DNA of 64,000 bases, from NCBI RefSeq assembly GCF_000969645.2, contig NZ_CP014222.1, positions 2,235,740 through 2,299,739 of the forward strand. Direction: 5' to 3'. The stretch is from Janthinobacterium sp. B9-8. GTDB lineage: Bacteria; Pseudomonadota; Gammaproteobacteria; Burkholderiales; Chitinibacteraceae. Shown piece after piece: positions 39,858 through 48,092 of the stretch. The notes below the pieces were generated by a model. That model did no database searches, had not been told where the DNA came from, and saw only the letters and a program-made list of their open reading frames with translations. The translations under genes and the position numbers were made by a program. Each line of letters opens with the position of its first letter. The first letter of the stretch is position 1.

Positions 39858-41054
39858 TTAAAATAAATCGATATCTCCACTGCTCATATTCTCCTGAGCA
39901 ACAGGATTTTTATGCATCTCATCGGCAAGTAATATTAACCGCTCGCCTAAAGCCTGTAATTCCGCTATTTTTCCCTTCCACGCTTTAGCCGGGTTTTTCT
40001 GATTTGCAATATAGCCATAAATTAATGCAAGCGCCTCATGTATTTCTGATTGTGCAACAATTCGGCCCTTAGCATGCAATAACAATTGATTTACTAAATC
40101 TTGAAACTGTAAGCCCCTCACTGCATTAGAAACCCCCGTTTCAACCTGAACCGCAATTTTTGCTAATTCATTCACAACGAATTCAACATTCTTATTCATC
40201 TCACCAATACTAGACATGGTTTGCTCAACTTGCACTTTTGATTGCATTGATTTACTCATATCCTGCGAGGCCAATTTCATAATAGCCTCCTCTGCTATAG
40301 CTACTGAAGCATGAATTTGCCGCACATTACCGCGAATCTGCCGACTAAAGTGATTTGTGCGCATTGATAGCGTTCTGACTTCATCGGCCACCACGGCAAA
40401 CCCTCTACCTGCTTCACCCGCCCGGGCAGCCTCAATTGCTGCATTTAATGCCAGTAAGTTAGTTTGTTTAGCAATTGCTTCAATTTCACTTAATACCCCA
40501 AGCACTTCTTCTACCACGCGGCCAACCTGCTCCATTTGATCAACAAGGCCCATTGCCGTGTAAGAGTTAGAAATAATACTATCTACAAAGGTCGTTAAAA
40601 TGCCTGATGTTTCCGTGACAAAACTTTCAAAACCATTGCCTTGTTCTCCTGCTGTATGCTTAAACAAAGATTCTGCCATTTCTTTTTGTAAGCGGGATTG
40701 ATCAGCAATTTCAACAAACCCCGTAAGTAAAGCAGGAATTGCATCGGCAAATATTTCAATTGCTCTTTTTAATTCATCATCAGCCAGTTTTAATTGAGAA
40801 ACCGAAAACAACCCCATATCAGACTGCTTTTGCAATGAGCCTCCCATATGTTGTAAATCTATAAATTGCTCTTTTTCTAAATCAACTATGGCGTCTTGCT
40901 TGGTTAATTTAATGATCAGCAATGACCCCCAAGCAGCAATTAAGCCAAAACAAGCCAATAACCAGGATGACGGCTGGCTCCATGCAATAAGCAATATGAC
41001 TACACTTACAAAAAATGCAAATAGAATAAGAATAGTCAGGGGCTTTGTAGTCAT
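39858..41054 (-). CDS. short membrane MCP-like protein with CheZ-type D-x3-Q motif and GDIDLF tail
   Basis: The 398-residue protein starts at the ATG at 41054 ([19 protein letters not shown] upstream). Two adjacent membrane helices (about 5-25 and 28-48) have essentially no periplasmic loop. A cytoplasmic helical region leads to the receptor hairpin [19 protein letters not shown] (about 200-218). After the signalling part, [19 protein letters not shown] places D319 and Q323 in the same D-x3-Q spacing as the CheZ active site (QDFQDLTGQ). The C-terminus is SSGDIDLF, shared with CheD. It precedes cheY. MCP identity is secure; phosphatase activity is inference. Confidence 0.85.
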   Translation of the reverse strand: MTTKPLTILILFAFFVSVVILLIAWSQPSSWLLACFGLIAAWGSLLIIKLTKQDAIVDLEKEQFIDLQHMGGSLQKQSDMGLFSVSQLKLADDELKRAIEIFADAIPALLTGFVEIADQSRLQKEMAESLFKHTAGEQGNGFESFVTETSGILTTFVDSIISNSYTAMGLVDQMEQVGRVVEEVLGVLSEIEAIAKQTNLLALNAAIEAARAGEAGRGFAVVADEVRTLSMRTNHFSRQIRGNVRQIHASVAIAEEAIMKLASQDMSKSMQSKVQVEQTMSSIGEMNKNVEFVVNELAKIAVQVETGVSNAVRGLQFQDLVNQLLLHAKGRIVAQSEIHEALALIYGYIANQKNPAKAWKGKIAELQALGERLILLADEMHKNPVAQENMSSGDIDLF

Positions 41055-41313
41055 AAACAACCTCAGATTCAATACGCGCAAGCAGTACGTCTACCGCTTC
41101 GTAGAATAAAGATAGCTTATCTGGCTAGAATTGAAACCCAAACCATTATCAAAACACAAAAATATAGATGGGAAAAAGCGAAGTAAAAAAATAAACTTGC
41201 AATAGAAATTTCAGAGAAAAAACAAATATGGCCTTTATTATTTCAAGGCCAAAGAGAGGATGATTTCTATCAAAAGAAGATACAGCAAGGGAGGGATAAA
41301 AAAATCAAAACAA

Positions 41314-43035
41314 TTATGCCGCTTCTGTACGGGGAATATAATAGGCAACCACTTCATTGCCTGTACCGTGGTATTGCGCCGAAGCACAAAGTGATCTAAC
41401 TAATGCAATCCCCCGACCAAATGCAAACTGATGATTTAATACATCACCACTGATATACAACTGAGCCCAATCAAAACCTGGGCCACTATCTTTTACTCTA
41501 ATTCTAAGCACGTCTTTGCCATCATAATGTAAGCCTGTCAGATCAATTTCTATCCGGCCTTCAGTTAATTTTTCTAAGCGATTGGATCGCTCCAATAAAT
41601 ACTGCTCCATCCCATCAACGCCACGCTTCATCGAAGAATTAAGTCCTAATACTCCATGATCCAAAGCGTTCACAAACAACTCAGTTAAGATCAAAAAAAC
41701 ATCAGACTGGCTAAAAGCTAAAGAACGAACACCGCCAATAAAATTCATCATAAAAGGAACAGTATTAATATGCCGAATCTCATCCACTCCCAATGCCACA
41801 CTATAGCGCCACGCGCTTTCACCCAAAGCCGCCAAAGTAGAGATATTGACTTCTTCGGCAACGGGAAAAACCCGCTCTTTAGAAACCGGCGTGATCTTAT
41901 CGCCAAAATAAGCTAATACCAGCGATATATCATCATGATGGGCTTCGCCATCTAAAAATGCAGCCAAATCACCACGGGCATGAACCAGCCGCTGCTCTGC
42001 AGGCACTTCTGCCAATACATTGAGTAGTCGATCTAAGCCATAATCTCCTTTACTGGAGTGGCGCGCTTCAATCAGGCCATCTGAATAAGCCACCAAACAA
42101 GCAGGCTCATTAAAATAATAACGATCCGTCATCACGTCCATGGCATGCGTGGGCACAATCCCCAGCGGCAGATGAGAGGACTTCCATGCATGTTGCACTT
42201 CGCCTGTTGGCGAAATGACATGTACTGACGGCATACCGCCATTCCATACCTCAATACAGCCTGCTGATTCATCAATTGAAATCAACACCAGCGCCACAAA
42301 ACGACCAACGGGTAAAACTTGCCTGACTTTATTATTCATCTCGATCAAAATATCTGAAATGGTATAGCCCTTTTCTGTCATGGTATAAAAGGGTTGTGTC
42401 AGTGGAAGCACATTCAAGGCGGCGGTTAAACCATGGCCGATACCATCTGCCAACATCAAATAAAGAGCCTGCCCAGGGGTGCGTGCCGCAGCAATTAAGT
42501 CGCCGGAAAGGCTTTCTGCCGGAGAGAGATAGTATTCAAACTGGGGGTCGTACAGTAATTCGGCATTAACCATTTGCTCCATTAAATGGCTGACCACACG
42601 CTTTTCTTCTTCTGCGCGATCATAATAGTCTGCCAATTTAACCGACTGCTCTCTCACTTTTCGGTTTAACTCTAGAGTGCGACTAAAGGCTTTTAGCTTT
42701 GCTTCAAGTACACGAAAGTTAACCGGCTTATTGATGTAATCATCCGCGCCCTGTTCAATCGCTTCTGCCAGCTTATTTTCTTCGCCTACACCGGTTACAA
42801 ACACAATCGGCACCCATGTTTCATTGGCCTCATGTTTAATTGCAACCGCCGCCTCTAAACCTGACATAACGGGCATCATCATGTCCATTAAAACTAAGTC
42901 AGGTCGTTCGAGCCGCCAAATTTCTAGTGCTTCCAGCCCGTTGCGAGCCTGAATAGCCTTATGCCCTAGCGCCTCGACAAAGCGAGAGATCAGTAAGAGT
43001 ACAGATTCAGTATCGTCAACGACCAGAATTTTCAT
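41314..43035 (-). CDS. receiver - PP2C phosphatase - ATPase fusion (HsbR/RsbU-RsbW type)
   Basis: The 573-residue protein has three parts. An N-terminal receiver carries phospho-Asp51 (LVLMDMMMPV) and the conserved KPV. A SpoIIE/PP2C phosphatase (about 165-365) shows SGDLIAAAR, LMLADGIGHGLTAALNV, YSDGLIEAR and HHDDISLV metal-binding acids. A C-terminal HATPase_c_2 anti-sigma-type kinase domain (about 420-573) has ELFVNALDHGVLGLN and KDSGPGFDW. This architecture matches HsbR-like partner-switch proteins that act on a STAS antagonist, and a STAS gene lies 8 bp upstream. Proteins of this type control anti-sigma factors such as FlgM. Confidence 0.9.
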   Translation of the reverse strand: MKILVVDDTESVLLLISRFVEALGHKAIQARNGLEALEIWRLERPDLVLMDMMMPVMSGLEAAVAIKHEANETWVPIVFVTGVGEENKLAEAIEQGADDYINKPVNFRVLEAKLKAFSRTLELNRKVREQSVKLADYYDRAEEEKRVVSHLMEQMVNAELLYDPQFEYYLSPAESLSGDLIAAARTPGQALYLMLADGIGHGLTAALNVLPLTQPFYTMTEKGYTISDILIEMNNKVRQVLPVGRFVALVLISIDESAGCIEVWNGGMPSVHVISPTGEVQHAWKSSHLPLGIVPTHAMDVMTDRYYFNEPACLVAYSDGLIEARHSSKGDYGLDRLLNVLAEVPAEQRLVHARGDLAAFLDGEAHHDDISLVLAYFGDKITPVSKERVFPVAEEVNISTLAALGESAWRYSVALGVDEIRHINTVPFMMNFIGGVRSLAFSQSDVFLILTELFVNALDHGVLGLNSSMKRGVDGMEQYLLERSNRLEKLTEGRIEIDLTGLHYDGKDVLRIRVKDSGPGFDWAQLYISGDVLNHQFAFGRGIALVRSLCASAQYHGTGNEVVAYYIPRTEAA

Positions 43036-43043
43036 TGTAAGCT

Positions 43044-43349
43044 TTAACGGATGATGAAAATTTTACCAAAACAGGCAATATCTAAAACCTGTTTGACCGA
43101 ATCCCTACAATTCACCAGTGCTAAGCTTTTACTGGCAGCACCAATTTTTTCTTTTAACAACAACAGCATGCCCAATGCAGAGCTGTCCAGATAGTTAACA
43201 TTCTGAAAGTCTACAAGCACTTCTTTAATGCTGGGATTACTAATTAATGTTTCGCACACCTGACGAAACTCGCGGTGCGCACTGAAATCGAACTGTCCGG
43301 AGAGGACTACACGGCCCACATCCCCTTCAATCTGCACAGTTGGCGTCAT
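43044..43349 (-). CDS. STAS-domain anti-sigma factor antagonist
   Basis: A 101-residue single STAS domain. The phosphorylatable serine motif is YLDSSALGMLLLL (S56/S57), preceded by the conserved VLVDFQNVN strand. It is the likely substrate of the phosphatase/kinase encoded next to it. The downstream target (an anti-sigma factor or another switch protein) is not visible in the window. It follows fleS by 85 bp. Confidence 0.88.
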   Translation of the reverse strand: MTPTVQIEGDVGRVVLSGQFDFSAHREFRQVCETLISNPSIKEVLVDFQNVNYLDSSALGMLLLLKEKIGAASKSLALVNCRDSVKQVLDIACFGKIFIIR

Positions 43350-43434
43350 ACAAACCTCAACTCCATGAAAGTTACATGTTTAAAATCACTACAAAAAAAC
43401 AAGATATGGGAAAGATAAATATGCCATCTTGCTT

Positions 43435-44616
43435 TCATACCTTAGTCGGGCAATACAAAACTGGCAACCGTATCGTAAACGAACTACCGATTCCAAGGTT
43501 AGAATTTACGCCAATCTCGCCACCTAAGCGAGCCAGTAGATTGCTAACAATGGCCAGCCCAAGACCTGTGCCCTCTTTTCTAGTGGTAAAAAATGGCTCA
43601 AACAAGCGCTCTTGCACCTCTAAAGACATCCCGCAACCTTGATCCTCCACCTTTAACTCGGCCATATTTTCTTGCCTTGCAAGCGAGAGGCGAATAATAC
43701 CGCCTTGCTTAGAGGCCAGCCGAGCATTGTCAATCAGATTGGTCACACAGCCGAGTAGCTCTTTATGATTGGCATTGACGGCTAAAATTTCATGCTCTGC
43801 GGCAATCTCCAAAACACATTTTATTTCACTGGCTTGCAACTGTGGCTGCATTAATTGCTGAGCCTCCCGCAACAAACCAGAGAGTGTCACCGCCTCCATA
43901 GGGACATCATGCCCCCTCACAAAGCTCAACATATTCTGAATTAGCACCTCTAAATGCCTGAGACGCGCTAAATTTTTTTGTCCGAATTTTTGCCGGTCGT
44001 TGTCACTTAATGCCGGTTTCGCTAGGTGTGTTGAATAAAGCAATGCGGTTGCTAGGGGCGTCCGTAGCTGATGTGCAAGACCTGCAGCCATTTCACCCAT
44101 TGCGGCTAATCGCTTGTGTTGCGTTAATGCCCGCTGCAATTCCCAAGTATCGCTAATATCATGCACCAGCATGATTTTGCCATATTCTCCCGGCATATCA
44201 TTCAAAACGATACGAATACGCCGTTCACCCTCCACCGATTGTGACAACCATAAATCGGGAACATTCGTGGGCTCTAAAAACTCACTAACGTACTCTTGCC
44301 ACACACTGCCCAGCGCTAAGGTTTTCATCATCAAACTGGCGGCGGGGTTAAACTCCACCACCACCCCCTGTTCATTTAATTCGACCACTCCACCCGGTAA
44401 TCGCTCTAGCAATAGAGATAAGCGCCTGGACAAAGCCGCTTTTTCATCAAGCTCCCGGCGCAAATTACCATTCGCAATTTCCAATTGATCCGTTAAAGAA
44501 ACAACTTGCTGCTGCAAATCTGCGTAAGCGAGACTAAGCTGATTTGAAGCTTCGGTAAAAAGCGAAAAAGCGCTTTCTAACTCTCGGGGATCAATAGTCA
44601 TTTTGGGATTGGGCAT
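43435..44616 (-). CDS. fleS: flagellar two-component sensor kinase (FleS/FlrB type)
   Basis: The 393-residue soluble kinase has an N-terminal coiled coil (about 20-65) and a PAS domain (LLERLPGGVVELNEQG, about 68-170). A HisKA domain with the phospho-His follows in MAAGLAHQLRTPLATALLYS, then the ATPase boxes (NLIDNARLASKQGG, VEDQGCGM, GTGLGLAIV). The H-box region with LRHLEVLIQNMLSFVRG is characteristic of FleS. No membrane segment is present. The ATG at 44616 has AAAGG upstream. It leads the minus-strand block; its partner FleR is at the far end. Confidence 0.88.
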   Translation of the reverse strand: MPNPKMTIDPRELESAFSLFTEASNQLSLAYADLQQQVVSLTDQLEIANGNLRRELDEKAALSRRLSLLLERLPGGVVELNEQGVVVEFNPAASLMMKTLALGSVWQEYVSEFLEPTNVPDLWLSQSVEGERRIRIVLNDMPGEYGKIMLVHDISDTWELQRALTQHKRLAAMGEMAAGLAHQLRTPLATALLYSTHLAKPALSDNDRQKFGQKNLARLRHLEVLIQNMLSFVRGHDVPMEAVTLSGLLREAQQLMQPQLQASEIKCVLEIAAEHEILAVNANHKELLGCVTNLIDNARLASKQGGIIRLSLARQENMAELKVEDQGCGMSLEVQERLFEPFFTTRKEGTGLGLAIVSNLLARLGGEIGVNSNLGIGSSFTIRLPVLYCPTKV

Positions 44617-44649
44617 ATAACACCTTTCTTGTTGCTTTTTTGTTTTTAC

Positions 44650-44677
44650 ATTATAAAGTGACTAGACAGTCAAGCAA
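44650..44677 (-). promoter_or_regulatory. candidate sigma-70-type promoter of fleS
   Basis: On the minus strand TTGCTT, 16 bp and TATAAT lie 33-61 bases before the fleS ATG. The -10 box is perfect. A TGACT-N4-AGTCA inverted repeat lies between the boxes. It is the best promoter-like sequence for the block. Confidence 0.5.
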
Positions 44678-44729
44678 AACAATGATCTACCCACAAATTC
44701 ATAAACTCAGTCATAATATTAGCGAAAGT

Positions 44730-44758
44730 TTATTTAGTTCCTGTCTTACGGCTATAAT
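44730..44758 (+). promoter_or_regulatory. weak promoter candidate for cheV-cheY-cheZ-cheA
   Basis: A perfect TATAAT (44753-44758) lies 93 bases upstream of the first cheV start, but the -35 region (TTTATT-like) is poor. It could be activator dependent. Confidence 0.3.
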
Positions 44759-44851
44759 TGCTTCTTTTTTGTGTTTGTACAGCTGCTTCCTAAATGTTCC
44801 ATCCCACACACAGTCGGTTAAGGATACTTAAACGCAGCTTGGAGCCACTCC

Positions 44852-45802
44852 GTGTCTGACTTATTAAAAAATATTGATGCTCGCACAAAGCTTGCTGGTA
44901 CCAACAAGCTAGAAATTCTTTTATTTACTCTCGGACAGGATGAGCGAACCGGCCGAAGGGAAAATTTCGCCATTAATGTTTTCAAAGTTCGAGAAGTGAT
45001 GCGAACGCCTGAAATCACTAAGGCGCCTGACATGCCTCCCTCCATTGAAGGTATGGTCAGCTTACGCGGCACACTAGTTCCTGTCATTGACCTTGCCAGA
45101 TATGCGGGCATAGCAACAACAACACGCCCAGAAATTATGATTGTTTCTGAATACAACGGTCATACACAGGGCTTTTTGGTTGAAGCGGTTGACACCATTT
45201 TGCGCCTCGACTGGTCACAAATGCGCGTCCCCCCCGATATGCTGATGTCGCAAATGGGCGGCTTGGTTGTAGCCGTCACCGAGCTGGAAAACAACAAGCT
45301 TGTCATGATGATGGATGTAGAAAAGGTACTGGCTGAATCTGTGCCTGGCTCGGATAAAATCGACCCCGATACTTTAATTCAAGATCAAAGCCTCACCACA
45401 AAAACAGTATTTATTGCAGATGATTCCGTTGTTGCTCGTCGCCAAATTGAAATGACGCTTGATGCAATGCATATCAAGCATGTCTCTACCATTAATGGCA
45501 AACGAGCTTGGGATGAATTACAACGCATTGCTCAATCTGCAGATTTACAAGGCAAACTTGTTAGAGACATGATTCATTTGGTACTGACTGATGTAGAAAT
45601 GCCTGAAATGGACGGCTACATGCTTACCAAATTAATTAAAAGTGACCCACGCTTCTCAGGCATCCCCGTATTAATGCACTCATCGTTATCAGGGGCCTCC
45701 AACCAGAAACTAGGGCAGTCAGTCGGTGTAGATGGCTATGTTGCAAAATTTGAAGCACATCGACTATCTGAAGCGATTGCCAATTTTTTACTTAAAGAAT
45801 AG
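44852..45802 (+). CDS. cheV: chemotaxis coupling/response-regulator protein CheV (first)
   Basis: A 316-residue CheW-receiver fusion that couples receptors to CheA and can take phosphate. The GTG start at 44852 has GGAG at 7 bp. The CheW half shows EILLFTLG, NVFKVREVM and GMVSLRGTLVPVIDLARY. The receiver half shows FIADDSVVARRQIE, the phospho-Asp in LTDVEMPEMDGYMLT and the Lys in DGYVAKFE. It is followed by a second cheV 29 bp downstream. Confidence 0.95.
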   Translation: MSDLLKNIDARTKLAGTNKLEILLFTLGQDERTGRRENFAINVFKVREVMRTPEITKAPDMPPSIEGMVSLRGTLVPVIDLARYAGIATTTRPEIMIVSEYNGHTQGFLVEAVDTILRLDWSQMRVPPDMLMSQMGGLVVAVTELENNKLVMMMDVEKVLAESVPGSDKIDPDTLIQDQSLTTKTVFIADDSVVARRQIEMTLDAMHIKHVSTINGKRAWDELQRIAQSADLQGKLVRDMIHLVLTDVEMPEMDGYMLTKLIKSDPRFSGIPVLMHSSLSGASNQKLGQSVGVDGYVAKFEAHRLSEAIANFLLKE

Positions 45803-45831
45803 AGCACCAAGAACAACAGCGGAGGTCATTC

Positions 45832-46770
45832 ATGTCCAGTAATTCGACCAATTTACTTGAAAGCATTGATGCGCGAACCAAGCTGGCTGGTTCCAATAAA
45901 ATGGAAATCCTGCTGTTTACCTTAGGGACACGCGAAATATTTGGCATCAATGTTTTTAAAGTACGCGAAGTATCGCAAACGCCAAAAATTACCAAAACAC
46001 CCAATATGCCCTTAGGTGTTGAAGGCGTTCTTTCTTTGCGTGGTAATATTATTCCGGTCATTGCGCTGGCAAAATTTGTAGCAACGCAAGAAACACCATC
46101 GGCAGAAGCCACTAGCACGATGATTGTGACGGAATTCTCCAAGCATACTCAAGCGTTTTTGGTTCACGAAGTAGACAGAATTATCCGTGTGGACTGGGAT
46201 AAAGTCCGCGCACCGGAAACAATGCTGGCGGGTAATCAGCAATTAATTACCGCTTTAACTGAATTGCCCGATGGCAAACTTGTTTCCATATTAGATGTGG
46301 AACAAATCTTGGCCAGCGTTATTGGTGAGCCAATTATTCCTGATTTACAACGCGCGGCCATCAACCCGGAAACATTTATGTTTTTTGTGGATGATTCTAT
46401 GGTGGCACGTAAAGAAATCATTAGTGTACTCGACAAAATTGGCGTGAAATATCATCAAGCCAATAATGGCCGGGAAGCATGGGATAAATTACAAAACTTG
46501 GCTAATCGCGCCACACATGACGGCGAACGCCTGCGTGACAAACTAAAAATGATTTTAGTCGATGCTGAAATGCCTGAAATGGACGGCTATGTTCTTACCA
46601 AACATATTAAGTCTGATAATCGTTTCCAAGGTATTCCTATCGTAATGCATTCATCCTTGTCCTCAAATGCAAATAGAGCAATGGGAAGCAGTGTTGGCGT
46701 TGATGCATATGTGGCAAAATTCGACCCAGTCATTCTAGCCGATACCATCACACCCTTATTGGTTGGTTAG
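45832..46770 (+). CDS. cheV: chemotaxis protein CheV (second, tandem paralogue)
   Basis: A 312-residue CheW-receiver protein parallel to the preceding gene. It shares INVFKVREV, LSLRGNIIPVIALAKF, VDAEMPEMDGYVLTKHIK and VDAYVAKFDP, but identity is only moderate, so the duplication is old. The GGAGG ribosome site is strong. Two CheVs in tandem suggest adaptors for different receptor classes feeding the CheA encoded downstream. Confidence 0.94.
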   Translation: MSSNSTNLLESIDARTKLAGSNKMEILLFTLGTREIFGINVFKVREVSQTPKITKTPNMPLGVEGVLSLRGNIIPVIALAKFVATQETPSAEATSTMIVTEFSKHTQAFLVHEVDRIIRVDWDKVRAPETMLAGNQQLITALTELPDGKLVSILDVEQILASVIGEPIIPDLQRAAINPETFMFFVDDSMVARKEIISVLDKIGVKYHQANNGREAWDKLQNLANRATHDGERLRDKLKMILVDAEMPEMDGYVLTKHIKSDNRFQGIPIVMHSSLSSNANRAMGSSVGVDAYVAKFDPVILADTITPLLVG

Positions 46771-46829
46771 TTTCGGATTAATAAAAACAAGCCGTTTGCA
46801 CATTAAACGCAAACGACATGGAGTAACAC

Positions 46830-47219
46830 ATGGCAGATAGTAACCTGCGTATTTTAGTGGTGGACGACTTCTCCACGATGCGCCGTATTGTGCGTAACCT
46901 TTTAAAAGAACTGGGCTTTTCTAATGTTGACGAAGCCGAAGACGGCCAAGTTGCCTTACATAAGCTAAAGAATGGTTCTTTCGAATTTGTGGTTACTGAC
47001 TGGAACATGCCTAACATGACAGGGATTGAACTGCTGCGCGCTATTCGCGCAGATGCCCAGCTCAAGCACTTACCCGTCATGATGGTGACCGCAGAAGCAA
47101 AAAAAGAAAACATTATTGAAGCGGCTACGGCAGGCGCAAACGGATACATCGTAAAACCATTCACAGCCGCCACATTGGATGAAAAACTGAAAAAAGTTTT
47201 CGCCAATATGAGCAAGTAG
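46830..47219 (+). CDS. cheY: chemotaxis response regulator CheY (second, motor type)
   Basis: A 129-residue receiver very like E. coli Che[21 protein letters not shown], phospho-Asp in [12 protein letters not shown], Thr/Ser in [11 protein letters not shown], and Lys in [12 protein letters not shown]. It binds FliM to reverse rotation and is dephosphorylated by CheZ, encoded directly downstream. The ribosome site is GGAG before the ATG. Confidence 0.97.
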   Translation: MADSNLRILVVDDFSTMRRIVRNLLKELGFSNVDEAEDGQVALHKLKNGSFEFVVTDWNMPNMTGIELLRAIRADAQLKHLPVMMVTAEAKKENIIEAATAGANGYIVKPFTAATLDEKLKKVFANMSK

Positions 47220-47252
47220 AACAAGAACCCGACAGACGCACCGGAGGCGACT

Positions 47253-48050
47253 GTGAACGATCATGCACTAAATAGCGGAGATTCCGCTGACCTAGAAGCA
47301 CTATTCGATAGTATCGTTCATTCCAATCAGGATGGTGAGCCCACGGAGTCTGCTCCAGCGCCGGTTGAAGTTAGCCTTGCTATAGCATCCCCTGCGCACA
47401 CGTTGACTGCTGAAGAGATGAACGATCCAGCGCGTGCTATGTTTTCCCACATTGGGCAGCTGACACGAAAATTGCACGATACACTCAAAGAGCTTGGCTT
47501 AGATAAATCGCTGGAAAAAGCGGCTACAGATATTCCAGATGCACGCGATCGACTTTCTTATATCGCCACGCTGACAGAACAAGCCGCCGATCGAACCCTG
47601 AATGCGCTTGATGCAGCAAAGCCTATTCAGGACAAAATCAGTGATGATGCAAAAGCCCTGAGTGGTCAGTGGGATAAGCTTTTAGCCAATCAGCTCTCTG
47701 TCGATGAATTTAAAGCACTGGTTGAAAAAACTAGATCGCATTTAAATGAAACGGTGAATGGCTCAGATCAAGTCAGCAGCAAGATGTTGGAAATCATGAT
47801 GGCACAGGATTTTCAGGATCTGACCGGGCAAGTCATCAAGAAAGTGCTGGATATGTCCAAGCAGATGGAAGCCCATCTGATGGACTTCTTGCTGCTATTT
47901 TCCCCGCAAGGCACTGTCCGGCATGATCATCCCAAAGCAGATGATGATGCCTCGCTGCTAAATGGCCCAGTTATCAATCCAGAAGGTCGTACGGATGTTG
48001 TAGCCAATCAAGGGCAAGTGGATGACTTGCTGGAAAGCTTGGGCTTCTAG
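47253..48050 (+). CDS. cheZ: CheY-P phosphatase CheZ
   Basis: A 265-residue, helix-rich protein with a GTG start (GGAGG upstream). The active-site helix reads MMAQDFQDLTGQVIKKVLD, with catalytic D189 and Q193. The C-terminal CheY-binding helix is DDLLESLGF. N-terminal residues 1-55 are acidic and variable. It lies between cheY and cheA, so it serves the plus-strand pathway. Confidence 0.97.
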   Translation: MNDHALNSGDSADLEALFDSIVHSNQDGEPTESAPAPVEVSLAIASPAHTLTAEEMNDPARAMFSHIGQLTRKLHDTLKELGLDKSLEKAATDIPDARDRLSYIATLTEQAADRTLNALDAAKPIQDKISDDAKALSGQWDKLLANQLSVDEFKALVEKTRSHLNETVNGSDQVSSKMLEIMMAQDFQDLTGQVIKKVLDMSKQMEAHLMDFLLLFSPQGTVRHDHPKADDDASLLNGPVINPEGRTDVVANQGQVDDLLESLGF

Positions 48051-48092
48051 ACGCCTTTAAATTGAATAAACGCAACCTTTGGGGGAGCGAAG

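Noticed and set aside
41110..41130. GCCAGATAA resembling a sigma-28 -10 box upstream of the membrane MCP
   Set aside because: It has an extra base relative to GCCGATAA, and no TAAA lies at the proper distance.
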